NCBI GenBank assembly: GCA_017795085.1
Contig: CP051246.1
Span: forward strand, 4,528,514-4,592,513
DNA: 64,000 bases
Direction of reading: 5' to 3'
DNA from: Salegentibacter sp.
GTDB lineage: Bacteria; Bacteroidota; Bacteroidia; Flavobacteriales; Flavobacteriaceae
Shown here: positions 7,209 to 16,548 of the stretch, piece after piece
Numbering within the stretch: position 1 is the stretch's first letter
How the letters are laid out: each line of letters opens with the position of its first letter
Made by a program: the position numbers and the translations under genes
Notes under the pieces: generated by a model
The model's input: the letters and a program-made list of their open reading frames with translations, nothing else
The model's database searches: none
Told to the model about the DNA's origin: nothing

Positions 7209-8645
7209 ATGAAGAAGTATTACTGCTTAGCCTTATTAATTTTTACAGTTTTTACAGGGGTTTCCCAAGAAAAAAAATGGACGCTTCAAGAATGCGTGGA
7301 ATACGCTCTTGAAAATAATATTTCTGTAAAACAATCTGAACTTGATGTTGAACTTGCTGAACTTGATCAGCGGGATGCTGTTGGAGATTTCTTTCCTGAT
7401 GTCAGTGCATCAGCCTCGAATTCCTGGAATACAGGGCTTACCCAAAACGTCACCACGGGAGTTCTGCAAACGCAAACTACAAGAAACTTTTCTGCGGGAG
7501 TAACTGCCAACATGAATCTTTTTGACGGACTTCGAAATTTTAAACGGCTCCAGCGTTCAAAAATTTCAAAACTTGCTGCACAATATGCATTGGACAAGAT
7601 GAAGGATGATATTACCTTATTTGTGGTCGATGCTTATTTGCAGGTTCTTTTTAATAAGCAAAACCTTGAGGTGCTAATATCACAAAATGAAATTACCCAG
7701 AAACAATTAGAACGTACAAAAGCATTGGTAGATGCGGGAGCTGCTGCTAAAGAAGAATTACTTGAAATTGAGGCCACCAATGCCGATGAACGACAACGTA
7801 TTATTGTTACAGAAAATGATATCAGGATTTCTTTGGTTAGTCTTGCCCAGACCTTGCTAATTAAAGACTATGAAGATTTTGATATCGTAGACCGCGATTA
7901 TAATATTTTCGGTACTGAAATTATGGAAAAATCAGTCTATGATATTATTGAACGGGCAAAAGAAGAGCGTTTTGAAATTAAAACTGCCGAGATCAATCAG
8001 GAATTGGCTCAAAAAGATGTAGAGATTGCACGTGGGGCGTATGTACCTACTTTAGGTGCATTTTTTAATTATAATACCCGGGAATCAGGCCAAGGCCGGG
8101 TAGCAGGTGTTGAAATTGATCCTGATAATCCAACTCGTGAAATTGGAGTGGTTGAGAACACCGGAGAAACGGTGGTGGCTCCAAATACCGTAAATACTAT
8201 AGGTAGTCCGTTACCGTTTTTTGAACAAATTCAGAATAACGACGGGATTACTTACGGCTTACAATTAAGCATTCCTATTTTTAGCGGATTTGCTACCCGA
8301 AATCAGGTGCAACGGAGCCGGGTGAATGCTAAAAGAGCAGAATATGAATTGGAACAGGCCGAGCTGGATTTGGAGTCTGATGTATACCAGGCCTATACTG
8401 ATGCACAGGGCGCTTTTGAAGCATACGAAGCTGCTTTGGTAGCCGCAAAGGCGCAAGAACAGGCATTTGAATATGCTACCGATCGTTTTGACGTTGGTGT
8501 TATCAATGTTTTTGATTTTACCCAGTCTAAACTGCGCCATGAAAATGCCCAGCGTGAAGTAGTTCGAACCAAATACGATTATATATTTAAGTTAAAAGTT
8601 TTGGAGCTTTATTTTGGAGTTTCTGTCAACGGACTTAAATTTTAA
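7209..8645 (+). CDS. TolC-family outer membrane efflux protein
   Basis: The 478-residue protein has a signal peptide (about residues 1-19, ending VSQ). Two repeats of the outer-membrane efflux family follow, with long amphipathic helices and the usual start KKWTLQECVEYALENNISVKQ. It would form the trimeric outer-membrane duct of a tripartite exporter. The next gene, 125 bases downstream, is the periplasmic adaptor. No inner-membrane pump is seen next to them, so the pump must lie elsewhere. Confidence 0.92.
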   Translation: MKKYYCLALLIFTVFTGVSQEKKWTLQECVEYALENNISVKQSELDVELAELDQRDAVGDFFPDVSASASNSWNTGLTQNVTTGVLQTQTTRNFSAGVTANMNLFDGLRNFKRLQRSKISKLAAQYALDKMKDDITLFVVDAYLQVLFNKQNLEVLISQNEITQKQLERTKALVDAGAAAKEELLEIEATNADERQRIIVTENDIRISLVSLAQTLLIKDYEDFDIVDRDYNIFGTEIMEKSVYDIIERAKEERFEIKTAEINQELAQKDVEIARGAYVPTLGAFFNYNTRESGQGRVAGVEIDPDNPTREIGVVENTGETVVAPNTVNTIGSPLPFFEQIQNNDGITYGLQLSIPIFSGFATRNQVQRSRVNAKRAEYELEQAELDLESDVYQAYTDAQGAFEAYEAALVAAKAQEQAFEYATDRFDVGVINVFDFTQSKLRHENAQREVVRTKYDYIFKLKVLELYFGVSVNGLKF

Positions 8646-8740
8646 AATAGGACCTCCTAAAATTTACGACCTCAATATTTTAATGGGGTAGTATAAGTTG
8701 GACAATAAAAAACTAAGGTCATTACCAGCCGGAAAATTAT

Positions 8741-8773
8741 AAATCAATGGCTTTGTAAATTTTTATAAAGATG
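8741..8773 (+). repeat. Dispersed leader motif, copy A
   Basis: AAATCAATGG begins exactly 30 bases before the ATG of the adaptor gene, followed by an AT-rich stretch ending ATAAAGATGAA. The same layout occurs at 27559, 31842 and 56521. ACCAGCCGGA just upstream (8724-8733) recurs at 31786-31795. Confidence 0.45.
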
Positions 8774-10003
8774 AAGAAAAAAACTTTGTTTGTTATCATA
8801 GGAGTGGCCATAGCGCTTATAATTCTACTAGTGGTAGGGAAAAAAGCGGGTTGGTTTGGTGACTCCGGAAATTATAAGGAAGTGGAGCTTACTGAAATTC
8901 AGCTTATGGATATTACTGAAACTGTTGCCGCTACCGGTAAAATTCAGCCTGAAATAGAAGTGAAGCTTTCTTCTGAAGTTTCAGGGGAGATTATTTCGCT
9001 ACCTGTTAAAGAAGGTCAAAGTGTGGCAAAAGGAGATTTGCTGGTAAAAATAAATCCTGATATTTATAAATCAAGTCTACAGCGTGCGGAAGCAAATTTA
9101 GAAAATATGAGGGGCAGTTATAATCAGACCCGAGCCAGCTTAAAACAAGCTGAAGCCAACTATAACCGAAATAAAAGTTTGTATGAAAAAGGTGTAATTT
9201 CCAATGCCGAATGGGTTGCTATTGTTTCTGAATATGAAGTTGCCCAAGCTACTAAAGAATCTGCTTTTTATAATATGAAAAGTAGTGCTGCCGGTGTTAC
9301 TGAGGCCCAGGATAATTTACAGAGGACAAATATTTATGCGCCTATGGATGGAACTATCTCGCGTTTAGATGCCGAGCTTGGAGAACGGGTGGTAGGAACC
9401 CAACAAATGGCCGGAACCGAAATTTTACGGGTCGCTAATCTTTCTAATATGGAAATTGAAGTGGATGTAAACGAAAATGATATCGTGAAAGTAGAAGTTG
9501 GTGATTCAGCCAATGTGGAAGTTGATTCTTACTTGAGCCGTGAATTTAAAGGCCTGGTTACCGAAATTTCAAATTCAGCAGATGTTGAGTTGACCTCTGA
9601 TCAGGTAACCAATTTTAAAGTTAAAGTACGAATTTTAGAAGATTCTTACAGCGATTTACTAGAGGGAAGACCCGATAACTATTCGCCTTTTCGACCCGGA
9701 ATGACTGCAACGGCAGATATTGTTACCGAGAGGGGAAAAAACATTATTGGGGTGCCTATTAGTGCTATAGTTGTAAAAACCGATGCTCCCGATGGTGAAA
9801 TGATTGAAGGGGTTTTTGTAAAGCAAGGCGAAGAGGCAAAATTCAGAAAGGTCACAACCGGTATTCAGGATGGGAGTAATATCGCTATTACCGAAGGGCT
9901 TGAAGAAGGTGAAGAAGTAATTACCGGCCCGTATAGCACAGTAACCAAAAGTCTCAAAGATGGGGATATGGTAGAAGTAACTGAATCTTCAGAAGAAAAA
10001 TAG
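8771..10003 (+). CDS. HlyD/AcrA-type periplasmic adaptor (membrane fusion protein)
   Basis: A 410-residue protein with an N-terminal membrane anchor (residues 5-22), a lipoyl-like half (GEIISLPVKEGQSVAKGDLL), a coiled-coil hairpin (about 95-180), the second lipoyl half (IYAPMDGTISRLDAELGERV) and beta-barrel and membrane-proximal domains. It would link an inner-membrane pump to the TolC-type duct encoded just upstream. The layout resembles MacA-type adaptors, so an ABC pump is the likely partner, but that partner is not in the window. Confidence 0.9.
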   Translation: MKKKTLFVIIGVAIALIILLVVGKKAGWFGDSGNYKEVELTEIQLMDITETVAATGKIQPEIEVKLSSEVSGEIISLPVKEGQSVAKGDLLVKINPDIYKSSLQRAEANLENMRGSYNQTRASLKQAEANYNRNKSLYEKGVISNAEWVAIVSEYEVAQATKESAFYNMKSSAAGVTEAQDNLQRTNIYAPMDGTISRLDAELGERVVGTQQMAGTEILRVANLSNMEIEVDVNENDIVKVEVGDSANVEVDSYLSREFKGLVTEISNSADVELTSDQVTNFKVKVRILEDSYSDLLEGRPDNYSPFRPGMTATADIVTERGKNIIGVPISAIVVKTDAPDGEMIEGVFVKQGEEAKFRKVTTGIQDGSNIAITEGLEEGEEVITGPYSTVTKSLKDGDMVEVTESSEEK

Positions 10004-10027
10004 TACTTTTACGGCCAATTTAAATTA

Positions 10028-10693
10028 GTGATTGTGGCCAGGATTTTATGTATTGAAACAGCAACCACCAACTGCTCGGTGTCACTTGCAGAAAATGGCA
10101 ATGTTTTAGCCTTAAAAGAGGATTATAATAATACATATTCCCACGCTGAAAAGCTCCATGTTTTTATTGATGAAATCCTTAAAGAAAATAAATTAAAACT
10201 TGCAGATATAGACGCTGTGGCCGTGAGTAAAGGCCCGGGGTCTTATACGGGCTTGCGTATTGGCGTTTCAGCAGCTAAGGGTTTGTGTTTTTCTTTAGAT
10301 ATTCCGTTAATTTCTATTCCCACCTTAACATCTCTGGCAGCTCAGGTAAAAAATGAAGGTGGACTGATTATCCCGATGTTAGATGCCCGAAGAATGGAAG
10401 TATATGCTGCAGTATTTAATACCGGTTTGGAGCAAATACGAGACACTAAAGCTGAAATTTTGGATGCTATTTCCTATGCTGAATACCTGGAAAAAGGAAG
10501 GGTGGTTTTTATTGGTCCCGGGGTTACAAAGTTTCGGGAAATCTGTAGCCATACAAATGCTGAATTTATTGAAGAAAAACTGCCTTCAGCAAGAGAAATG
10601 TGTGCGCTGGCCGAATATAAATACAAAATAAGCGACACCGAAGATGTCGCTTATTTTGAACCTTATTATTTAAAAGATTTTATAGCTGGTTAA
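10028..10693 (+). CDS. tsaB: tRNA t6A biosynthesis protein TsaB
   Basis: A 221-residue ASKHA-fold protein with the TsaB signatures ILCIETATTNCSVSLAENG at the N-terminus and VSKGPGSYTGLRIGVSAAKG near residue 70. TsaB partners TsaD and TsaE in making the t6A modification of tRNAs that read ANN codons. The start is GTG at 10028 or, equally likely, GTG at 10034, which gives the usual short N-terminus VARILCIE. Its stop overlaps the stop of the convergent MscS gene by 4 bases. Confidence 0.93.
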   Translation: MIVARILCIETATTNCSVSLAENGNVLALKEDYNNTYSHAEKLHVFIDEILKENKLKLADIDAVAVSKGPGSYTGLRIGVSAAKGLCFSLDIPLISIPTLTSLAAQVKNEGGLIIPMLDARRMEVYAAVFNTGLEQIRDTKAEILDAISYAEYLEKGRVVFIGPGVTKFREICSHTNAEFIEEKLPSAREMCALAEYKYKISDTEDVAYFEPYYLKDFIAG

Positions 10694-11571
10694 TCTTTAT
10701 TTTCTTTACTCTCTTTAATTTTTTTCTCGATTGTACCATTCATTTTGGTTTGATCGTAAAGATAAACATCGCGTTGTGGGTAAGGAATGGTCATTCCGGC
10801 TTCTTCCAGTCTTATTTTACCTTCTTCAATCATATACCAGTGCAAATCCCAAAAAACGCTGTTTTTAGCAAAATAACGTACCGAAAAGTTTACTGAATTA
10901 TCGCCCAGTTCAGCAACAAGTACTTGTGGTTCAGGATCTTTCTCAATTTCTTCCCGTTCTTTTACCATATTCATAAGCACTTCTTTGGCTTTCTTAATAT
11001 CATCATCGTAAGAAATTCCAAAAGACAGGTTCTCCCTACGGGTGCCGTTATAACTGTAATTTATAATATTATTATTGCTAAGCTGGCCATTTGGGATTAC
11101 AGCCCGTTGGTTTCCAAAGGTGTTGATTTTTGTGTAAAACAGGTTTATTTCAGTAACTGAACCAGATTCTCCTTGAGCCTCAATCCAGTCTCCTACCTTA
11201 AATGGCTTTAAAACAATTAGAAGCACTCCACCCGCCAAATTCGCAAGAGATCCCTGCATGGCAAGTCCAATAGCTAAACCGGCAGCACCAATAGCAGCAA
11301 CCAGCGAAGCACTTTGAACACCCAATTGGGTAATCACCAGAACAAAGAGTATAATGCGAAGCCCCCAACGAATGGCATTTAAAGCGAATAATTCCAAGGT
11401 TTCATCATAATCTTTTTTCTGAAAAAGCTTTTCAACATACTTTACTATTAATTTTATAACCCAAAGCCCAACAAAAAGTAAAAGCAATGCCCCGATAAGG
11501 GTAGGTAAGTAACTAATAAATTTGTCGGCGTATTCTCCGGCGATTTTGCCCCAATTGTCTAATTTGTCCAT
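10690..11571 (-). CDS. mscS: Small-conductance mechanosensitive channel (MscS family)
   Basis: A 293-residue channel. Its three N-terminal membrane helices are followed by the pore-lining helix, rich in Ala and Gly (AAIGAAGLAIGLAMQGSLAN). The MscS beta domain follows, with PFKVGDWIEAQGESGSVTEI and the conserved QRAVIPNGQLSNN. It releases solutes under osmotic downshock. The size and domain order match MscS without extra domains. Confidence 0.93.
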   Translation of the reverse strand: MDKLDNWGKIAGEYADKFISYLPTLIGALLLLFVGLWVIKLIVKYVEKLFQKKDYDETLELFALNAIRWGLRIILFVLVITQLGVQSASLVAAIGAAGLAIGLAMQGSLANLAGGVLLIVLKPFKVGDWIEAQGESGSVTEINLFYTKINTFGNQRAVIPNGQLSNNNIINYSYNGTRRENLSFGISYDDDIKKAKEVLMNMVKEREEIEKDPEPQVLVAELGDNSVNFSVRYFAKNSVFWDLHWYMIEEGKIRLEEAGMTIPYPQRDVYLYDQTKMNGTIEKKIKESKENKD

Positions 11572-11646
11572 AATTTTTTAATTGATATTTTCTACAAAGA
11601 GAATATTTTTTCTAAAAAAAGCAGAATTATTCCTGTTTAATTTTTG

Positions 11647-13689
11647 TTAAACGTGTTTTATGATTTGTAGAGATTCTTCAACAGATTTCACTGGAAGTTC
11701 ACATTTACCTTTACTACATACATATATTAAATTGTTTTTCTCTTTAAGTCTGTTTATTAATAATGGCATATCGCTTTTTACAGAAGTGCCGGCAACAACA
11801 GTATTTGGAATATAATTTTTCTGCATTTTTTTACTTATTTCAACTGCTTTTTTGCCTGTAGTGGCAATTTCGTAAAACGGATGGGTAAAGTTTAGCATTA
11901 CATCAAGCCAGTTTGTATAGCCGCGCGGGTAACTTTCCATTTGTGCTTGAATGGCTTTTAGCATTAATTCTGCTCTTTCTTCATAAGATTTTTTACTTAA
12001 AAGCTTAGAGAGTTTAAATAGGTTCTTGGTCATAACCGAGTTGGAAGCGGGAATTACATTGTCAGTGCTTTCAATATTTCGTGTTACAAGCTGTCGATCG
12101 TGTTTTGAATTAAAATACAAAAGCGGGCTTTGGCCAGAGAAATCTTTCAAAGTAATATCGCTAAGGTTTTTTGCGAGTTGGAGGTATTTTTCTTCAAAGG
12201 TGATTTCATAAAGCTTTATAAAAGCTTCAATACAAAAAGCATAATCTTCCAGATACCCGTTTAACTTGCTCTCACCATTTTTATATGTGTGTTGCAAGCT
12301 ACCATCTTCCTTGATAAGGTTTTTAATTAGAAAATCGGCATTTTTTAGGGCAATGTTTAGAAACCTGTCTTCATCAAAAGCAGTGTAAGCCTCTAAAAAG
12401 CCAGTTAGCATTAACGCATTCCACGAAGTGAGGCTTTTATCATCTAAAGCGGGCTTGTCCCGCTTATTTCTGTATTCTTTTAACTTTTCTTCAGCATTGC
12501 TTATTTTTTCTTCAAGTGTTTTTATTGAAATATTGAATTTACCGGCAATAGCTTCGAGTGTTTTGGTCCTGATAAAAACATATCGATTGTTTTCCCATTT
12601 TCCGAAAGAATTAATGTTGTAAAATTCAGCAAATACTTCAAAATTATCCTGTAGCTGGGTTTTTAATTCTTCTGCGGTAAAAGTGTAAAAAGCTCCTTCT
12701 TCTAAAATGCCTTGTGTATTTTTACTATCGGCGTCCAGTGCAGAATAAAAGGCAAAATCAGGCGCCATTAGTTCTTGCTGAATAAAATTTAAAGTTTTAT
12801 AAACTACTTTTTTGTAAAGTGGTTCGGGATTTACTTTGTAGGCCTGGCTGTACAAACTTACCAGTTGGGCATTATCATACAGCATTTTTTCAAAATGTGG
12901 AATATGCCATTTTTGATCTACAGCATACCGGGAAAACCCACCACCTATGGGATCGAAAATACCACCATAGGCCATTTTGTTTAAACTAAGTTGCACAAAA
13001 TCCATCAGGTTTTTATTATTTTCCTGAAATGCATACCGCAATAAAAATTGAAAATTATTGGGCATCATAAATTTTGGAGCTCCGTTAAACCCACCGTGGG
13101 TAAAATCAAACTGTTTTTTCCATTTTTGAAAGATTTTTTTATAAAATTCCCGAGTAAAAGCTGGAGGGTTTTCCGGCAATTCAATAATTTGAAGTTTTTG
13201 TAAGCCTTCTTCCAATTTTATAGCATATTCTTCCATTTTTTCCGGCTGGGTATCATATAGATGCGCCAGTTGAGTTAGGGCACTCATCCATCTTTCCTTT
13301 GGAAAGTAAGTACCGCCCCAAACCGGTCGCCCATCAGGAAGAGCCACGATGTTCATAGGCCAGCCACCGGCACCGGTCATTATTTGTATCGCATTCATAT
13401 ATACCAGGTCTACATCGGGACGTTCTTCCCGGTCTACCTTTAGGTTAATAAAATGCTCATTCATAAGTTTAGCTACTTCCGTATTTTCAAAACTTTCGTG
13501 TTCCATAACATGGCACCAATGACAAGCTGAATATCCTACACTAATCAACAATAATTTGTTTTCAGATTTTGCTCGATTAAGGTTGTCGTCATTCCAGGCA
13601 TACCAGTTTACAGGATTATGGGCATGTTGTAGTAAGTAAGGGCTGTTTTCATAAATAAGTGCATTGGTGTGTTGAGGGTGGTTTTTCAT
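11647..13689 (-). CDS. DUF255 / YyaL-like thioredoxin-domain protein
   Basis: A 680-residue protein of the SSP411/YyaL family. An N-terminal thioredoxin-like domain opens with NALIYENSPYLLQHAHNPV and carries SACHWCHVMEHESF, a CxxC motif near residue 55. A long alpha/alpha-barrel-like region related to sugar epimerases follows, including GGGFSRYAVDQKWHIPHFEKML. Length is normal for the family. The biochemical role is not established. It is transcribed separately from the dodecin gene next to it. Confidence 0.88.
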   Translation of the reverse strand: MKNHPQHTNALIYENSPYLLQHAHNPVNWYAWNDDNLNRAKSENKLLLISVGYSACHWCHVMEHESFENTEVAKLMNEHFINLKVDREERPDVDLVYMNAIQIMTGAGGWPMNIVALPDGRPVWGGTYFPKERWMSALTQLAHLYDTQPEKMEEYAIKLEEGLQKLQIIELPENPPAFTREFYKKIFQKWKKQFDFTHGGFNGAPKFMMPNNFQFLLRYAFQENNKNLMDFVQLSLNKMAYGGIFDPIGGGFSRYAVDQKWHIPHFEKMLYDNAQLVSLYSQAYKVNPEPLYKKVVYKTLNFIQQELMAPDFAFYSALDADSKNTQGILEEGAFYTFTAEELKTQLQDNFEVFAEFYNINSFGKWENNRYVFIRTKTLEAIAGKFNISIKTLEEKISNAEEKLKEYRNKRDKPALDDKSLTSWNALMLTGFLEAYTAFDEDRFLNIALKNADFLIKNLIKEDGSLQHTYKNGESKLNGYLEDYAFCIEAFIKLYEITFEEKYLQLAKNLSDITLKDFSGQSPLLYFNSKHDRQLVTRNIESTDNVIPASNSVMTKNLFKLSKLLSKKSYEERAELMLKAIQAQMESYPRGYTNWLDVMLNFTHPFYEIATTGKKAVEISKKMQKNYIPNTVVAGTSVKSDMPLLINRLKEKNNLIYVCSKGKCELPVKSVEESLQIIKHV

Positions 13690-13745
13690 TCTTTTTTATA
13701 AAATGTAGCTGTTTTTTAAAAATGCAGGAAACAACCTAACATAAT

Positions 13746-13946
13746 TTAATTGATTTGAAAAGAGAGCTTTACATTTACACGATATTCGGTAATTTCTTCA
13801 TTTCTTACCACAGCAGTTTGTTCTTTTACATATACGCTACGAATGTTTTTTATGGTTTTTCCGGCTTGTTTTACCGCTTTCCTGGTAGCGTCTTCCCAGC
13901 TCTCGGGAGAGTTAGCCATTACTTCAATAACTTTAACAATAGACAT
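13746..13946 (-). CDS. Dodecin (flavin-binding protein)
   Basis: A 66-residue protein that matches dodecin throughout: MSIVKVIEVMANSPESWEDA, then KTIKNIRSVYVKEQTA and a terminal beta strand. Dodecins assemble into hollow dodecamers that store or buffer flavins. The frame is open 24 codons further upstream, but dodecins begin at MSIVKVIEV, so the ATG read from 13946 is chosen. Confidence 0.92.
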   Translation of the reverse strand: MSIVKVIEVMANSPESWEDATRKAVKQAGKTIKNIRSVYVKEQTAVVRNEEITEYRVNVKLSFQIN

Positions 13947-14166
13947 AATTAGTTGGTTTAAAGGTTGATAAAAATTGAAACTTCTTTTAAAGTTACAAAA
14001 CCCGGAGTGGGAAAACAATTTAAAAGTTGTATACTTATCTTTCTGAAAGGATTATTATTTATAATATACCTTACCGGCGCTGATTATTAAAGTTTTAATA
14101 ACTTTGGAGAACTAAAGAATTATATAAAAAACCACATTTTTGCAGATTTAAAGTTAATCTGGCCCT

Positions 14167-16431
14167 ATGGAAGATGTATACATTGTAATGTTGGTGGCAC
14201 TTTTTGCCCTTGCTATTACAGATTTGGTAGTTGGAGTAAGCAACGATGCCATTAATTTTTTGAATTCAGCTATCGGCTCAAAGGCAATTTCTATTCGTAC
14301 TATTTTTATAGTGGCCAGTATAGGGGTAGCTGTTGGAGCAGTATTTTCAAGTGGGTTAATGGAAGTAGCCCGAAAAGGAATTTTTCTTCCCGATGAATTC
14401 TATTTTGAAGAGATCATGATCATTTTTATGGCCGTGATGATTACCGATGTGCTGTTGCTGGATTTCTTTAATTCTCTCGGTCTTCCAACATCAACTACGG
14501 TTTCTATAGTTTTTGAATTACTCGGGGCTGCCGTGAGTATTGCCGCGATTAAAATTTTTAATGATAGTGGGGATTTCGGGGAGTTGGTAAATTATATCAA
14601 TACTTCAAAAGCTACCGAAATTATTGTTGGGATTTTACTGGCGGTGGTCATTGCATTTGTGGTAGGTGCCCTGGTACAGTACCTTTCCCGGTTGGTCTTC
14701 TCTTTTAAATTTGAAAAGAAAATAAAATATGTTGGTGCTGTTTTTGGAGGAGTTTCCCTTACGGCAATTATGCATTTTATTTTGATGAAAGGCCTAAAAA
14801 CAGTAGCCTTTATTCCTGATAGTTTCAATGAGTTTGTAAATAATAATTCCCTACTGATTATTATAATAGGCTTTGTCTTTTTTACCCTAATATCACAACT
14901 TATTATGAGCATTTTTAAGATGGATATCTTAAAGGTGATTATTGTAATAGGAACTTTTGCCTTGGCCTTGGCTTTTGCCGGAAATGACCTGGTAAACTTT
15001 ATTGGGGTGCCTATTGCTGCTTGGCAATCATTTGAAATTTGGCAAGAAGCATACGCTGTTTCAGGGGTTTTACCGTCAGAATTATTGATGTCCGAGCTTT
15101 CCGGAACAGTTCCCACTCCCGAATTCTTACTTATTATTGCCGGGGGGATAATGGTAGTTACTATTTGGTTTTCAGCTAAAGCGCAATCGGTAGTGGAAAC
15201 CGGTGTAAACCTTGCCCGTCAGGGAGATGGGGCAGAACGCTTTGAACCTAATGTTCTTTCCAGGGGTATTGTAAGGTACTCGGTGATTTTAGGAAATGCC
15301 GTTTCGGCAATTATGCCGCTTCGTGTAAAACAAAAAATAGATACTAAATTTGATAAACCTACTACTCACCTACGGAGCAAACGTCTAAATGCCCCTGCTT
15401 TTGATATGGTAAGGGCTTCAGTAAACTTGGTGGTGGCCAGTGTTCTTATTTCTATAGGTACCAGTCTTAAATTGCCTTTATCTACTACTTATGTGACTTT
15501 TATGGTAGCCATGGGTACTTCGCTTGCTGATAGGGCCTGGGATCGTGAAAGTGCTGTATATAGAGTTGCGGGAGTGCTTAATGTTGTGGGAGGGTGGTTT
15601 GTTACTGCTTTGGTTGCTTTTTGTGCAGCCGCCGTTTTTGCTGGAATTATATTTTTTGGCGGAATGATTGCTTTGGCACTGCTTATTATTTTAGCGGTAG
15701 TCTTAGTGGTGCGTAGTAGTATTATTCATTCTAAGAAAACAAAAGAAGAGAAAAAGCGTAAGCGTTATAACCGAACCGATATTATTACCATTAATGAGAT
15801 TACCTCAGAAAGTTCAGAAAATATTTCCAGTGTAATTAGTGGGGTGAATTCCATGTATACTAAAACCGTTGATAATTTAGGTTATCACGACCTTGGTAAA
15901 CTAAAGAAAAACAGTAAAGCCATTAAAAAACTGGAAAAGCAGGTTGATGAGCTTAAAGGAAATATATTTTACTTTATAAAATCACTTGATGATGATTCGG
16001 TTGAGGCTAGTAAATTTTACATTCTAATACTCGATTATTTACAGGATATGGTGCAGTCTATTGGTTTTATAACCAGAAACTCCTACAACCATGTCAATAA
16101 TAACCATAAACACCTTAAGTTTAACCAGATTCGTGACCTTAAAAAGGTAGATGATAAAATGCAGGTGCTTTTTGATGATATCAAGGATACTTTTGATAAG
16201 CATGAATTTGGGCGTATCAATGAAATTTTGCAGGAAAAACAGGAGTTACTGGATAATGTATCCGATCTTATTCAGAAGCAAATAAACCGTATTAGGACTT
16301 CAGAAACCAGCCCTAAAAATACCAAATTATATTTTGGATTGTTATTGGAGACCAAAGACCTGGTGAGTTCTACAATGAGTTTATTGCAATTATTCCAGGA
16401 GTTTTACAGCGAGGCTAAAAGTACTTTGTAG
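14167..16431 (+). CDS. pitA: PiT-family inorganic phosphate transporter with C-terminal PhoU-like domain
   Basis: A 754-residue protein. The N-terminal 500 residues are a PiT permease with the duplicated signature (ALAITDLVVGVSNDAINFLN; FAGNDLVNFIGVPIAAWQSF) and about ten to twelve helices. The last 230 residues, after a basic linker, are helical and hydrophilic and resemble a PhoU/DUF47 domain, which may gate uptake. Such fusions are common in Bacteroidota. A CATTTTTG sequence in the 30 bases before the ATG is a weak promoter match. Confidence 0.92.
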   Translation: MEDVYIVMLVALFALAITDLVVGVSNDAINFLNSAIGSKAISIRTIFIVASIGVAVGAVFSSGLMEVARKGIFLPDEFYFEEIMIIFMAVMITDVLLLDFFNSLGLPTSTTVSIVFELLGAAVSIAAIKIFNDSGDFGELVNYINTSKATEIIVGILLAVVIAFVVGALVQYLSRLVFSFKFEKKIKYVGAVFGGVSLTAIMHFILMKGLKTVAFIPDSFNEFVNNNSLLIIIIGFVFFTLISQLIMSIFKMDILKVIIVIGTFALALAFAGNDLVNFIGVPIAAWQSFEIWQEAYAVSGVLPSELLMSELSGTVPTPEFLLIIAGGIMVVTIWFSAKAQSVVETGVNLARQGDGAERFEPNVLSRGIVRYSVILGNAVSAIMPLRVKQKIDTKFDKPTTHLRSKRLNAPAFDMVRASVNLVVASVLISIGTSLKLPLSTTYVTFMVAMGTSLADRAWDRESAVYRVAGVLNVVGGWFVTALVAFCAAAVFAGIIFFGGMIALALLIILAVVLVVRSSIIHSKKTKEEKKRKRYNRTDIITINEITSESSENISSVISGVNSMYTKTVDNLGYHDLGKLKKNSKAIKKLEKQVDELKGNIFYFIKSLDDDSVEASKFYILILDYLQDMVQSIGFITRNSYNHVNNNHKHLKFNQIRDLKKVDDKMQVLFDDIKDTFDKHEFGRINEILQEKQELLDNVSDLIQKQINRIRTSETSPKNTKLYFGLLLETKDLVSSTMSLLQLFQEFYSEAKSTL

Positions 16432-16440
16432 AAGTCCTGT

Positions 16441-16461
16441 CCCCAGGGAATTTAGCTGGGG
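16441..16461 (+). other. Hairpin after the phosphate transporter gene
   Basis: CCCCAG and CTGGGG pair around a 9-base loop directly after the stop codon. No T run follows, so it may protect the 3' end rather than terminate. Confidence 0.4.
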
Positions 16462-16472
16462 ATATCAAAAGT

Positions 16473-16510
16473 AAAAAACCTGTAGGATAGATGCCCCTAC
16501 AGGTTTTTTT
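16473..16510 (+). terminator. Bidirectional terminator between pit and nifU genes
   Basis: AAAAACCTGTAGG and CCTACAGGTTTTT form a long stem around a 9-base loop, with a T run on the right and an A run on the left. It can end transcription of both convergent genes. Confidence 0.88.
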
Positions 16511-16548
16511 ATTTTTTTGCTGTGAAAGCAAAAGACTATAAGCTGTAA

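Noticed and set aside
13947..14018. Upstream extension of dodecin to 90 residues
   Set aside because: Dodecins are 65-70 residues and begin at the conserved MSIVKVIEV.
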